A stretch of DNA of 64,000 nucleotides, taken from positions 6,993,501-7,057,500 of the forward strand of contig NC_061781.1 of assembly GCF_022458985.1 (NCBI RefSeq), in the 5' to 3' direction. A program made the position numbers and the translations under genes. Source of the DNA: Mugil cephalus (Eukaryota > Chordata > Actinopteri > Mugiliformes > Mugilidae). Positions 39,021-52,973 of this stretch are shown piece after piece. Within the stretch, counting starts at the first letter, position 1, and each line of letters begins with the position of its first letter. A model generated the notes under the pieces. That model did no database searches and was not told the origin of the DNA. It saw only the letters and a program-made list of their open reading frames with translations.

Positions 39021-40462
39021 TGCAGTATTTACAGTAATAGCGTTTCATTACATCTATCAAGTTTCTGGTTTTATAGTGCGCATAAACTACAGCTAAATGG
39101 GATTATTACAGCAATCCAGTTAATAAGGTTTGAAGCGTATTCTGAACATTTAGCTCGGTAGGCTCTGAGGTTTTAAGACGAATGTTTTCCCTTAGTTAGT
39201 CCTCATTATTGTTTGTGTGGCAACTGTGACAGTCCCCTGGGCAAACATCCAGATAGAATGACAGCCAGCAGCATTATAATCTCTTTTAGATGTAAAAGTT
39301 CAGGCTTATAAATAATGCATGAACCTGCAGATTCACGCTCAAGTTTCATGACAATGAAAATGCTTTGGGCGATTCAGAATGAAGGGCTGTTTAGTCTGTG
39401 GCCTCCGGCAAAGACGTATCACACAACAGCAGGGAGGTGAGCCATTAGGAAACGCACGTGAACCGTGAGACTGTGACTTCTTTACCACCATCTGTGTTTA
39501 GCCGGTTGTGTTGGATGACAAAGGCTCTGGTGGTTCTTAAAAATTGTTTTGGTTTTCTTTAAATTATTTAAAGAGCGCTTGATTTAAGTAGTTAATAAAT
39601 ACACATTTGCCGTGCATTGACTGAGGGTAAATTTTAATTGTCATTTAGTAAATTTGCATTACTGCGTACTTTGTTAGTGCTCACGGTGGAGTGATACCGG
39701 CGTACTGCGGCTCCTCTTGGAGTTGTGTTTAAGTCCGTGAAGGTCAGTAGAGAAAGTTAAACTTGAGAAGCTGTCCTCGTCCTGTGCTTCACCCAGGACC
39801 TGCTGCCTAATTTGGAATTTAACAAGGGTCTCCAGACATTACACAGTGTTTTGTGTCTCCCTGCGTAAATCCACAATAACCATTTGAAAGCACTCGCACA
39901 GAATTCAACGGTTGGTAATGGATCTTTTATACCGAGTCTCACACTCCTTTGAATCGGGGAAGTTTGAGAGAAGTTTCCAGCGGGGTTAAATAGACTGGAA
40001 CAGAGGGACATAATTGGTTTTCCCACTAGAAATAAATGTAGAAAAAATTGCTTATGGCCACTGTCATACGGTTTTGTCTTTGCTTTGATCAGTAGCACCC
40101 GTTACCCACGTCAGCTTGTCTTGAGTATTGACCTCTTTGTCACTGTAGTCGGGAACAATGAACCCTTCAGTTTTGTGCAACTAAGAATTGTATAACTTAG
40201 AATGGTACTGCAAGAGTTTTTTTTTTCTGAGTGATTTGTTTTTAGACGCTGTTGGAGTCCACAGCCAAATTAATTATTCAAGTTGAATTTTCTTTTTTAG
40301 TGCAGTAATGTCTCAAGTGGCCACATACATAACCTCTGGCTGACTGATGTGATCACATAATTTAAAAACCAAAATGTCATTGAACGAACTTTATAAAACA
40401 AAGTCAACATGAGAAGAAAATTGGAATCGTTTTCGTAACAGAGTTTGTGTGTCTCGCTGCAG

Positions 40463-40582
40463 GTCTCCTTGAGAGCAGCATGCGCCTGAAGCCCCACGAG
40501 GCTCAGAGCTACAGGAAGAAGGCGCTCTGGGTGTCTTGGGTCTCCATCGTGGTCACGCTTATACTGGCTGTGGCAGCTTTCA
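40463..40582 (+). CDS. tmem163: Transmembrane protein 163, second coding exon (partial gene)
   Basis: This exon continues in phase 1 from the first and reads LLESSMRLKPHEAQSYRKKA followed by LWVSWVSIVVTLILAVAAF, then splices out with a GTAAGT donor in phase 1. Human TMEM163 has LLESSTRLKPHEAQNYRKKA and an almost identical first membrane helix, so the identification is firm. The first transmembrane segment ends at the exon border. Exons 3 onward, with the remaining membrane spans and the zinc-binding aspartates, were not found before 64000. Confidence 0.95.
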
Positions 40583-43121
40583 GTAAGTATTTCAAACACC
40601 CTTTTAAACATGCAGCATGCATCTGTACCCTACACTGACTCGTCATTGACTTTGAGACTTTGCAGGACTTATTATGTATTATCTGGGATTTGATATAATG
40701 ATATATATTTATTAGTGCCTTATTCAGCAGCGAGTAGACTGTGTGGCTGGACATTTCTCACATCCTGTTGACTAAGGAGGATATGTTGTCATTGAAATGT
40801 CTATTAGTTGAGCTTTACAGACCTTTCAAAAACATGGAGTTGGAAAAGATGTGGGCGGTTTTAGGTAACATTTGAGGTTTCAGCTGTTTCATTTGGTTTA
40901 AAAAAACAACCTTAACCGAAGTGCAAACTCAAACCAAACCTCCAATTTATACAGTGTATGAACACCTTCTGTTATTAGGACCTTGGCCCAACCTAAGTTT
41001 GGGAAATCAGGGAGCACTCGGTGCAGCGGTTATGTTGTGGAAAGGAAGCAATCATACAGTAAGAAGTCGATTAAGACACAGATCTTTTGAAAAGCAAGTT
41101 CTGGTTCAAAGCCTTGCCATATGCTTCTCTTGACAAGTTATCTGCATTTACTATTGATGTGAGCTGAGTTAATACCAGATCAAGGACACGGCTGAGAGCA
41201 TCATCAGAAAGCTTTGTGAGCAGCTGAGATGATCATAAGAGCGATAAAAACACTCAAAAATGTTAAAGAATTTCTGTTAAATTGCGTCTTAACTGTGGAA
41301 ATTGTGCGATTAATTGCAGTTAAATGTTTGGATCTATAGCTGAATGATTTTCAGTCACTAAAGGGTTCAAACCATGCACATGTAATGTGTCATAAATTCA
41401 AAATTAAAATATGACGAGTGCATGACGACAAAGAACATGTGCTTTTTGCCACGTTGACATGACGATGGCCCACTGATGGGAAAGCAAATGAATGAATCAC
41501 GGTGATTAGTTTCATAAGCGGAGCTTCAATTACATCCATTTTTTTCAGAGCATTTGTTTGGTGCCTTTGATTGATTAGATTTGCTAGCCAGTGGAACTGT
41601 CAGTCGTAGGTTTGACTTGTCACATCTACATAGTACAATGCACAGTGAAGTTCGTTTTTGTACATGCAGTCAGTAGTAAAAAAGAAACTATGGAATTCCT
41701 GAGTCTAAAATGAATCTGTCAATAACCCATTAAATATTAAGGTAAAAAAGGAATCCCCTTTTATTCAGTTCTGTGATGAGAGATTTAATCAGACTGATAG
41801 TGTTTTAGCTTGAAGTGTCCTTTCACTGGAATTCAAGACTCTTTGCTATCTAATTGCGTTTAACATTTGGTAGTCTCTCTCAGACTGATCCTTCAGATAT
41901 TGTGAAAGCCTGTAGCAACTCTTTCATCACACAGTGTGCTGTCTTATGATGCGCAGGATGTCTCGACTTGCACGCCACCTCTTGCAGCGCAAGGGGGTAT
42001 GTTGCACTGTCATCCTGTCTAAGCATCGGTTTCAAGTCACGGTGCATGCTAATCTACCCAAGCCCTTTGTCTTGTCCGCGATGTGCTGATGAAGCACAAA
42101 CGTCTTTTTTTAAGCAAGGCAGCCACTTGTTGAAGCTTAGAAGCTACAAAGGAAACTGACCTAAGTCTAAAACTAAGTTCAGCATAATTTGAAGAAGCGT
42201 GCGTTTGATGTCAGCCAGTGTGGTACAGTTTGAAACTAATGCACAATTAAAGGAATTAAAGATATTTTTGATTGACTTTTTTGTTGCCCCTTTGATTGGT
42301 TGCTGACTGACCAACCAGAAGGCTCCCATCATGGCTACCGCTGGAAACAAACAAATGGTTAAACAAGCACGACTCTTTTGTCGAAGCAGAATGAAAATAA
42401 AAGTGAAAACGGGAGGAATTAAGAACGGGAAAATAGCAACCAGCTGTGTCCTGGGTACTTGATACAGTGACTCCCCATAGCCAGAATGGACTGACCACCC
42501 AGAATGATTTGAACTGGCAGTTTAACCATGTAGCAATCTGTAGATATACCTACAAATATTCCACGATATTATTCAAAGTGGTAGATAACACGTGAGTCTG
42601 CTAGTGACCAGAAATAATAGCTCTGACCAATTCACAAGAACATAATCGGTGTTGAATCCCAGCAAAAGAACATTTGCGGAAAAAAATATAACACCATATC
42701 TGCTGAGAAGAAAGTTTTGGCTAGTACACGTTTCTTTTCTTTGTTAGAATATTGTCGTCCCACTTTCCCAGCAGTACACAAGCAGTTTGGCCCAGTGACA
42801 GCCCCCTATATTGGTCGCCTATAACGGTAAATGAGACTTTTTCTTCTCATTGATCGGCTGCATTTGGCATTTATAAATTTTGCAGTGAAGGTTATGTCAT
42901 GTACACAACAAATATTTCTTAATGGTTCCAGAAATACTGGTTTAAAGAGGTAACGTGGGGGTGAGACAGCTAACTGTTAGCTAATGGCGCTAGTTCTCAA
43001 TTCTTTTTTATCTATGGTAATTTCCTCTGTCGTACCCACATTTTTCATATTTTTATTGAAGAACTGTAATCATGAGCTGTAATGCGTACATAAACCCCAC
43101 TCAGACGATTTGATATTTGCT

Positions 43122-43177
43122 GGGATGTACTCATTTCCTCATGGATGTACTCAGGGATGTACTCATTTCCTCATGGA
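43122..43177. repeat. Local direct duplication, 32-bp period
   Basis: The sequence GGGATGTACTCATTTCCTCA plus TGGA occurs at 43122-43145 and again at 43154-43177. It is a small tandem duplication in intron sequence. Confidence 0.85.
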
Positions 43178-43963
43178 GTTGCTCCAGACCTTCCTTCCAC
43201 CACCAAGTGTGAACATTGTTTGACAGTGAGCGCAGAGAGTGTGCAGACTCAAACAGAAGAACACGATCGCCCATGAAAATCCAGCAGAGGTAGAGATGGA
43301 CAGATGGAGAGAGCGCGGCTAACGGAGACAAAGAGACGAGAACAACAGAAAGGAGGGATGCGGAAGTGCAGACGAGCTCCTCTCCAGCAGTCATGGCTGC
43401 AGCCTCTAGAGGCCGGGTCGGGGGCACTGGGTTAGGAAGTTCAAACACGGATGAGACACTTCCTCCTTGTGTCGCAACACGGCGTCAACGGCGGAGGAAA
43501 GAGAGGCGTTTGAAAAGTGAAAGACGGGAGCGGGATCAGAGGGAGTGAGAGACAGATGGGGACGAAGGAGTGAAGCCCTGAAAGGTGCAACGGCACCGAG
43601 GGGGATGAGGGGCAGGATGAGCGCTGGCAGGCACCATTGGGGCTTTAGTGTCGGTGATGGCTCAACTATAAAGAACGCAGACACGCCTTCTCTCCTCCTG
43701 CTTGTGCCCTAGTTTCTTTCGCTCTCTCTTCCTGTCTCACCAACTTTTCAGCTTATGTCTTTTTCTGTACTTTGTTTTTTCTTTTTTCTTACCACATCTC
43801 TCCCTCTTCATTCCTCACAACGCTCTGTTCTTTTCTCTGTTCTCTGTGTCATGTGCTTTTTATGAGTTTTCCTCAAGTGGGCATGTTTAAATAAAAAAAG
43901 GGTCAAAGTGAAAGTCGTCTTTTTCTGCTCATCTTTGCTGCTTGCTCCTGCTTCTACCATTAT

Positions 43964-44001
43964 ATATGTGTGTGCGTGTGTGTGTGTATATATATATATA
44001 T
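43964..44001. repeat. TG/TA dinucleotide tract
   Basis: A run of GT units followed by TA units in tmem163 intron 2. It is a simple repeat. Confidence 0.85.
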
Positions 44002-47000
44002 TTTATATGATGTCTCTTTTGCTTTTCCTCTTTCCCGTTCCTTCTCCTCTGTCTCTTCTTCCCCACCTTTAAGGAAATCTGCAAGGATCCTCTGCCCTTC
44101 TGTGACCTTTAGCAGTATTTTAACATTTAGAAGGGATGAGGGTCCAAGCCAATTCTCTTCCACTCCGCTCTCTATTGTGTTGCCTCTTGAAAGCGTCGGC
44201 CATGAATGGCTGCGCTGTGTTAGCCCGCGACCTTTCTCGAGAAGCTGTCTTTTGTGGCTACCTATTCACCTGTGAAAGTGGTACGAGTCTTTAAGGCTTT
44301 ATCAGACGCGTCGAGCTCAGGCGGTAAGCAGGGACCACACTTCGGGAGGCAGGAGCCGGCAGGAGCCGGCATGTTCCTGCGCTGCACAGCTGGCTTTGAG
44401 CTGCCCAGCAGAGTGTGAAGAGTTGATTAGTCGTCACTGGCCAACACAGGAAATCACGGGGTGGCATCATACTTCATTGATCCGTTGGGACGGGATGATG
44501 AGGGTTTCGATGCCACTGGCCTCACATTCAAGAAATAAACAAAGCGTTTTGTTCCGAATAAATTATTCATTTGAAGTAACATTAAAAAACTAATATTTAT
44601 CACTAACCACACTCCCACGCATGTTCATTTCTGTTATTTTATTTACACAAGGACCCTGAACACTAAATGTACATCCCAAGATGATTCATGTGATTTCCCA
44701 ATATAGCAGAATAACAAATAAAAGCAGAAGCAATCAAATTAGAAGTGAAGACAAATATTTCAAATGGTAATTTACACTGAACTAGTCGACATGATCGTAT
44801 GAATCCAGCAGCATGGGTACGGATTCTTTATAAATTCATTTACCTACCCTAAAGACACCAGTGTTTTGGGCATTATTTAAAGCCTTTCCTTTCACTTGTG
44901 CTTGCAGATCAGTGAAACAGGCACAGAACATTTCCTTGCGAATGGCTTCACACTGTGTGTCCTTGTGCAGCTGGAGAAGAACAAGCCATGCAGGCCTGTG
45001 CTTCAGTACTGATGCCTCAGTCAACACGGTGTGAGGCATCGGTATTGTTGTCTGGTTACTGATCCTCGCACACCGGTTTAACGAGTGACTGGTACTGCAG
45101 ACGACCTCTCGCCAGGCAGAGAAGAGATTGTTTTCTTCAATGGAAAGGGGAAATTCAGACGAATTAGAGTACACTACCGGTTAAACAGCACATAGTATCC
45201 TCTGATATAGTTAGGGCTCTAACCTACAGCAAGATAATGACTCAAAACTTTAGTCCAAGCTTTACCAGAACTACCTCAGGATAAAAACAAGATGGAAAGC
45301 TTGAAAACATGGAGTGGACCATGACCCAGTCTCTAGATTTAACCTCATGGAGCTGGTTTGTGATGAACTGGACAGAAGAGTCTTACAAGTGTAACATACT
45401 TCTGGGAACTTCTGCAACAACATTGAGAAGAAAAATATTTGATTTCCATTTTAGATAGAAAGAACGTCACCAGTGTGTTCACATTATTTATTGGGTTATG
45501 GGTTACATAACACATAGAGTTGTTTATGGTCTTTGCTTTCATTTCAGAATAAAATCAGACATTAAACTGCACACACTTATTTAATTAAAAATATTTAAAA
45601 CTTTTGGTAGTGTAGATAAAACAATACACTCACTCACTTTCCTCACTTTCTAGTTCAGTTTCATCTTGTTGCACTGGAAATATTGTGAGGTACGCGCCCT
45701 CCTACATGAAGAATCTAACAATTTCTCTTTTTTTTTTCAACCTTTCAATGTGCGTTATTAACAGTCCCAACCCACATTGTGTAAGTACCTGCCATAAGTG
45801 AGGGTTTCTGCATTGCGTTCACGTGCGTGCATTTGTATTGCGCTCGCTAAGCAGAGCACTGTGCACCACCAACACGAATGATTTTCAGAGCGCCTTACAG
45901 GACTTGCAGGAGCAGGCTACAAGGCTGCACGCTAATGGGCTGCCACACGATCAATCAGCACGGTCGCCAACAACCCTTTAATGCTGGAGCAGAAGGGAAG
46001 ATTGTGCTCTGCTCGGTGGTGGTGGTGGGGGGGTGGCTGAAGAGGGAGCGAGCACGGGGGGGGGATGAGATTGAGACAGCCAAAGGAGTGGACTCTAAGA
46101 AGAAAAAAGAAAGAAAGAAATTTGTCTTCTACACAGTTGCTCCCTCATTCTCTCTGTTCTCTGCAGTAGAACTTTAATTACTGTGATTTAACCTAGATAC
46201 ATAAAGTAAGAGCCCAACATAGTTATAAATAAATCATCATCTTGTGCTGCCAGACAGGAGTGGCTGCAGGAAGTTAGCTCCGTGATACAACTTTAACGCA
46301 AATCAGCACGTGGTGAGAGGGGCACAATTAAACCCTTGTTTGGCTCGTAGACGAGCAGGCTGCTGTCACAGGCTCAACTCGTCTCCATTCAGACTCAGTT
46401 TAGCGACTGTAGCCCAGAGTGCGTGCTATGGAATTATAACGGAGCCTTTACAAATGTTTACCCAAGCAACACAGCACACTCTCAAGTTGTCAGTTATCCA
46501 ATTTCCTACAGCTGAAATGTCATCCAGATTCAGATTTCTTAAGTAGTTTGTACCATGTTAGAGAAGCTTTTGTATTTTCCTTGAGAAGAACACCTCCTTT
46601 ATTTTTCTGATTTACGCTTGCGCTGACCACGAAGCTGTGATCAGATCTGAAATCAGTACAATGGATAGAAAAGCTTTTTTCATATCATCTGAATACTGAC
46701 TCTTCAGAGTCACGCTATGAAGTGTTTGGAATGTAATTCCATGAAATTGTGTGCATATAGCATTTTCCTTGACCCCAGATGTAATGTGTCCTGGCTAATT
46801 TTAAGATGTTTGCAAGTTAGGTTGTTAGGGTTGGGGCTAAGGACGGGGTTAGATGGTCCATTCATTATGACTAGACATTAAATAACACAGCAGAAACACA
46901 GAAAAAGAACACATAGCATGTGGCAAGACTCATATGACTGATACGATATCAGAGGTTTTTTCTATCCACTGGCAGCACCGTGTGGGGGTCCCTGTGTCTA

Positions 47001-48846
47001 ATGCTATCTGTAAAGGAATGCGCATTCACATAAAGGGTATCACAATGTGCACAACAACGGGTTTCCATGCTCTCATTCATCCGGAGGTCATGATACTACA
47101 CTGATGGGATAAAGGAATACTTTAAAGAACGCAGACTTGCGAGAAAATTGGCCTGCGTGTAAACAATGCCGGTTTGCAAAAAATCGCATTCGCGAATGTT
47201 TAATCCATTCACCACGCTTGTTAGACCCCGTCAATCGCTTCTCCTCGAAAAGCGTGTAATGTAAACAGAAGTCGCAGCACTTGGTTGGCTGTGGTGTGGA
47301 GGCGTATCGCTCTGATCTGCTCTTTCCTTTTCCCGTCGGATGCCATGTCAGTAAGAGACATGTTCATCCACATATATCATCCTTTTGAAAGGAGCCTTGA
47401 GGGCTGGTCCTCATGCGGGATTTGGTGACACTCGAAATAACGTAGAGTAACACCAGCCTTCTAAATAAGTTGTTACCTGCCATATCGCTGGCGTTCGGAG
47501 CGATGTGAGCCTTGGAGCTGTAATAACGGCAGGCTGTCAGACGAGTGTGGTCGCGTTTGGGACAGACGTGTGTGAAACTGTGACTGGTATTAAGTCCTTA
47601 TGTGTGATAAGGTGCTGTGACACTATCTGCAGGACTCGGTCACGGTCATCTGAGATGTGTGTGTGGTGACTCTCGCTGCTTCCAGTGCCTCCTTTAAGAG
47701 ACATAAAATAACACAGCCGGAAGGGGGGGGCAAAAACAAATGATAAATCACAGAAGGCAGAGTGTACACAACAGAGATGTTGGGTTGTACAGGATGTGTC
47801 TGGTACCTTCAGGCCATTTGTCATATCTGGGCAATCGCTGCAGGATCGCAGACATTCCAGTGTACACCATCCCCCCATCCCCCTCCACCTTCTCTTGCTC
47901 CACTTCTGCTTCTCTCTGCGCTTCGCTCCCCCAATCCCTCATCTCCACCTACTTTCTCTCCGTTCTTCCTCTCCTCCCAGGCCTCCCCTCCTTCTACAGC
48001 ATCCACTCACCAACCACGCTCCAGTTTCTTTCCTTTCTCCTTCCCACCTCCACATAAACCCAACTTCGCCCTCAGCCTCCGCCCACCGTCCGCCTTGAGG
48101 TAGAAAACACAATTATTTATTCATTTTTGTTTTAGCTTCACTCTCTATGGCACTGAGGTGCCATCAGAGGGGGAGTGCTAAGCTATATGTGTCAGATTTA
48201 CAAATGAAAATAATTTGCTGCTTGTTATCCGTCTGAAGTCTTTTTAACAGTCCCTTTTTTCATCCCCATCATCGTACACACCGTACCTCTTTTAATTTCC
48301 TACTCCTGCTCTCTCTTTGCACTGTTTACTTTACGTAGCAGCCCAGATGTGTGTTGTTTTTATGAATCCTGTCTAAATCTAATGAGGCTACATCTCCTGG
48401 TCCATACGGTCACAGCCAGCAGCAGATCCTGAAAGGACCCGAAGCATTTCACTCAAAATTTACAATCAAATTACATGTTATCCTTCATCTTCCTGTACAT
48501 TTTACCGTTCATTCATGCTGAGGTCAAGTTTTTATTTACCATTTAGCGCTGGTTTGTTTTTTTAATAGTTTAAGAAGAGTCAATTCAGCTGAATGAAAAG
48601 GGGTTTTGTATGTCTCTAAACTGTGGCTGGATAGACTGAGGATCTGAAGCCTTTACTCAGTACAACCTTTTTCATTTGATGCATATGCAGTATGAAACAA
48701 CACTAGCATAAGCCCATATCACTATAGACTACTCTGCACTAGTTGGAAATTAATGCAAAAGTTGGAAAAACAATATTGAATTATTAAATCATATTTAATC
48801 CATATGTAAAGGTCACATCCCAATGTAAGCCATCCACAGTAGGATG

Positions 48847-49090
48847 CAGCCTGACACAGACACACACACAAAAATGGTTTAAGAATAACTAAAAAAACAA
48901 ACAAACAAAAAAAAAAAAAACATGAAGAACAGCACAAGGTGTTGACTTGGCTTCCAAATCCACAGAGGCCCCTCCCCTCAACCCATAGGACACAAAGTCC
49001 CCCACTAACAACATCCTGTTTCCAGACACCACAGGACACCCTCGGAAGACCTATGTCCGTTCTCTGATGAGTCACAACTGTTTTGGATTG
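48847..49090 (-). mobile_element. Non-autonomous Tc1/mariner derivative, family A copy 2 (fragment)
   Basis: In reverse orientation this carries the same blocks as the 38.2-kb copy: GGCTGCATCC at one end, CAGACACCACAGGACACCCT, and the TCTCTGATGAGTCACAACTG region. The terminal repeats are not well preserved. Confidence 0.7.
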
Positions 49091-50914
49091 ACTCAGCTTC
49101 TGCTGGAGTTTTTCTAGGAGTGGCTTTGTGTTAGAAACAAGATCACCATTACGTCCACGTTGACTTGACTAATAATGTCTGCTGATGGTAGGGATGTACA
49201 TTTAAAGGAATGGTCCATATTATTTGAATTTAAGTGGATAATATGTAATGCATATTGCATGTGTGTACTGCATACTGAGTTTTTAGCAGAGTTTTTGTTG
49301 AGTACACAATAAAACTTGAATATGGTTGCATATGTTATATATTTTAAACTGGGACAGCACTAGCTACATTGCCATGTTGCCATTTTGTTTGTCTATCCCA
49401 TACATGAGGCTTGGAGTTAAGTAAATTCTTAAGATTAGCATTTAGCTGCAACAGATTTATGTGATGATGTGGTAAGGATGAATTTGTTCACAATAAAATG
49501 TCTCTGATTGGTTTGAAATGGTCCGACAGCACGTGGAGGTATTCTTTTTTTTGCATCGGTTGGGACATGCTCCTTACTGAAATCCAAATGCCTTGAAAGC
49601 AGACTCATATTTACATAATAATTTAATCTGACTGTGGCAGGCTACAAATGGTCTGCTGAATTCAGGAATAAATCATTTAAAATCATGTGGTTAAAAAAAA
49701 TCAAAGGTCACAAAGTACACGTTTATGGTCATAGCTCAAGAATTCCTATTAGTAATTATTTCATGAAAAATAAATGTCTCAAATTTGAAAAAGAAAATCA
49801 TTAAGGGGTTGTATTGATATATAAAAAGTCATGAATTGTGCCATAATGTAATCAAACATGGATATTAAATTGTCACTTGACGAGTTGCCTCATGATCACA
49901 TTTTGCCATTCCAAGCGTTGACGAACCTTCCTTCAGTTGCTGTGTCTAAGCTCCGATGTAAAATGTTGAGTCTTCCCATCCACTTATCTCGCAGCTGCTG
50001 AAATAGAAGCCTGTTATTATGTTAAAAGATATCTATTCAAACTGAATTGCTGTTATCAGATGACCTAGGGCACTGCACTGTGTAATTTTCTCCGAGTGGC
50101 TACTTGTCAAACTTGAATTACCGACTTACAAATTACAAACATGGCAGCCAAATCGTAGATATTTCCCTCCACAGACAGGCCCTCTGTACCTGCTCAGTGT
50201 TTAGAGAGTACCCTTGATTGTGCGACGATCAGCCCTCAAACAATAGGGAACAATGTAGAATAGCTGGGCTGGTAGAGGGGGCAGACTTTTTCCTGGAATG
50301 TTAATCTCGTTAAATGCCAAATATTTTATTCCTTGCTGTGTCTATGTATTGTGTAGTGAGGAGGATAATGCCGCGTCTTAGGGCCCGTTATTTGATGGCA
50401 TGTGCTGAGACTGTATTTACCATTTATCAGCAACTCACCGGCAACTGGTCTGTGTGCGGTTCACTGGCTCCGGTAGAATAGTGCATGACCGTGTAGAACC
50501 TTACCACTGACAGAATGGGGACGACGACGATGCTTTGACTTCTCCAGGATAAAGTGGGGTCATTGAGGTGTTGGCTGCACCGCACCGGAGACATCAAGGA
50601 GATGCTACGTTTTAAAGTCGGATTCTAATTGTGGAACTGCTAGATTTTGGAAGTCCAAGGTTGCTGTCATGCATAAACTTTTCTGTGTGGCACAAATAAA
50701 ATCTGGCTCCTTTGTGGAGTCTTTTTCATTTATTTATTCGATGTAGGAAGGATGTAGAATCTTTTGCACTGTGTGGCTCTATAATGGTAAATGGCCTTGT
50801 ATTCGTATAGTTACTTTTTTACCTCTTGCTACTCAAAGAACTTTACAGTTACAATGACACATGGGAATGGATGAACCAAAAGAACCACTCTGCCCCGAAT
50901 TAAAGCAATCATCA

Positions 50915-51284
50915 TACACTGATCAAGCCTCACATTAAAACCACTGACGGGCCATCTTGAGACATCACAGTGTTCTGCTGGGAAACTTTTGGCATTCGTG
51001 TGGATGTTACTTAGCCACCTAGACCGGACCAGGCAACCTCACCCTATAGCAAGGACACTCCATGATGACACAGTTTGGGAACAACTCAAAAAACACAAAG
51101 AACAGCACAAGGTGTTGACTTGACCTCCAAATTCACTAGGGGATCCTAGTGTTTCCAGACACCACAGAGGACACCCTCAGAAGGTCCCTGTCCGTTCTCT
51201 GATGAGTCTGAGCTGTTTTCAAGACAAAAGGTAGACCTACACAATTCTAGGAAGGTGGTCATAATGCTGTGCCTGATTGGTGTA
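50915..51284 (-). mobile_element. Non-autonomous Tc1/mariner derivative, family A copy 3
   Basis: The ends TACACTGATCAAGCCTCAC and GTGCCTGATTGGTGTA form an imperfect inverted pair of the Tc1 type. The inner sequence matches the other family A copies in reverse (ACACCACAGAGGACACCCTC, GTTCTCTGATGAGTC). The element is about 370 bases and has no transposase frame. Confidence 0.82.
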
Positions 51285-52329
51285 CAATGCAGTGATGCTG
51301 CGTCATAATAACACGTTATCACATTGTCATAAACAGATCCCCTGCTATTCGCTCTCTAAATGCGGCAGGGAGGCTGTCTTTAGCGTTTTCAGCTTCTCAC
51401 ACCAGATGCTTCAGTCACATCTCCCCTCCCTCTCTTCAGCACCAAGAGGATTACGCACAAGGGCACGCATATATAAATCCTCGCATGATAGTGAATGACG
51501 TAGGCTGAAGATGTGAACAGACAAACAGTTCAGCAGCGTTAAAAAATAGCTGTAATCTTTAAATGCTACTGCCCCTCGTTTCAGTTTTTTTGTTTTTATT
51601 TAAGATATATCATTTTTGACTGAAGTGTCCTCTGGACGTTTCCTTTTGTGTGTGGGTGCATCTGTATGCACCAGACTGTGCTTGTACTCAGGCTTGTGCT
51701 CTGCAAGTCACTTATGAAATCTTTATAAGGCCGAGGCCGTTATAAATCACGGCCCTAGTGTTCCCCCCTCTAACTACAAAGTTTCCTTCTTCTCTGTTAG
51801 GCTTGTTCATTACCCTCCATCCATCAGCCAAGCCTGGTCCATCATTCGTCTGTCGATTGTTTGTCATTATGTACCCCCTATACTACACACCATACACGCC
51901 TTTGAGTCAGACGCCAGATATGCGCAGTATATAAAACAAAGAGATGTTGAAGAATGTAGGAAATGGACGTGAGCAGGATTAAATAGATTGAGCTGCACTA
52001 GTTTGGTTGTGTCTGTCTAGAAAGCCTTTGAACGAGTGTGCATATGTGTTTGAATTCACCTGCGCTGTCCTGGAAACCATTGATGTTCAGTGGACACCAT
52101 GTGGTCATGTAAGCACGGTATGTTACACAGCTTCAATCATCAGTGGGACCTTGTGATTAAACTGAAGGAATTAGGAATGCGGAAGCAGGCACACGTAAAC
52201 TTGCTTTACACACATGCCGGACATCACCTGGAGGAACTTTATATGAGAACTGACAAAAAAATTAAACTGACTCTACCCTGCCAGCATCTGAATAAAAGGT
52301 CCATGCAAAGTCTAATTGTCATGGTTTAT

Positions 52330-52870
52330 GTCTGTCTTTTATTTTGTGATCATGTTTTGGAGTTTCCTGTTTTATTTTTTTCAAGTTCGTAGTTTGCTGT
52401 CTGTCATGTCTCCTTGTGGTTTGTCATGTCTGTCTGTGTTATGTTTTGTGTTTCCTGTTTTATTGTGTTAAGTTCTGGATTTCCTGCCTGCGTTTCCTCA
52501 CGTCTCTTGATTGTTCATTGGTTTCACCCCTCTTGATTTTTGTCATTCGTCTCACCTGTGTCTTATCATCCCTCAGCCCTCATGTGTATTTATAGCCTTG
52601 CCTTCCCTTTGTTCCTTTTCACGTCGTTTGTGTTACCTTCCTTGATGTTACCTCATCGACGGTCCTTGTTTCCATGCCATGTCATGATTCTTTTGACTTT
52701 TGTACTTTGGGTTTACCTGCCTGTCTGCAGCGCCTTCTGTTGTACTGTTGTTTGTTTTCATTAAAAAACCCTTTTCCCGGATTCCTTGCCTCATCCTTAT
52801 TGCCCTGCATTTGGGTCCTCACCTCTACCCTAACCTCCTCTGACACTCATGGAGTAAATTATTCTCGGTA
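52330..52870. repeat. Dispersed teleost repeat, class uncertain
   Basis: A T/C-rich block with repeated TTTCCTGTTTTATT, TCATGTCTGTCTGTGTT, CACCTGTGTCTTATCATC and an end with TTTCATTAAAAAACCC and GCCCTGCATTTGGGTCCTCA. I recall blocks of this kind as frequent dispersed repeats in fish, possibly long terminal repeat material. No flanking duplication could be set. Confidence 0.5.
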
Positions 52871-52973
52871 GCCCTTTCCTTTCATTTTACAGCTTGTCTG
52901 TCTCTCAGCTGTGGTGCTTCTGGTAGTGTGACATTACATTATAGCCTTTATCCAATCATATTTCGGCCATCAT

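Larger units (their letters stand above)
31803..40462 (+). other. tmem163 intron 1
   Basis: An 8.7-kb intron between a GTAACT donor and a CTCGCTGCAG acceptor. It holds two CA microsatellites, a palindromic MITE at 35613-35816, and two Tc1-type derivatives at 38232-39020. I see no further exon or RNA gene in it. Confidence 0.8.

Noticed and set aside
43366-43684. GC-richer open frames on both strands near 43.4 kb (Arg-rich on +)
   Set aside because: No splice sites in a fitting phase for tmem163, no recognisable domain, and competing frames of similar length on both strands. The base composition alone explains them.
47537-48103. Several overlapping open frames of 60-113 codons near 47.7-48.1 kb
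   Set aside because: They arise in a C/T-rich stretch that lacks stops in many frames. Pro/Ser-rich translations differ by frame and none looks conserved.
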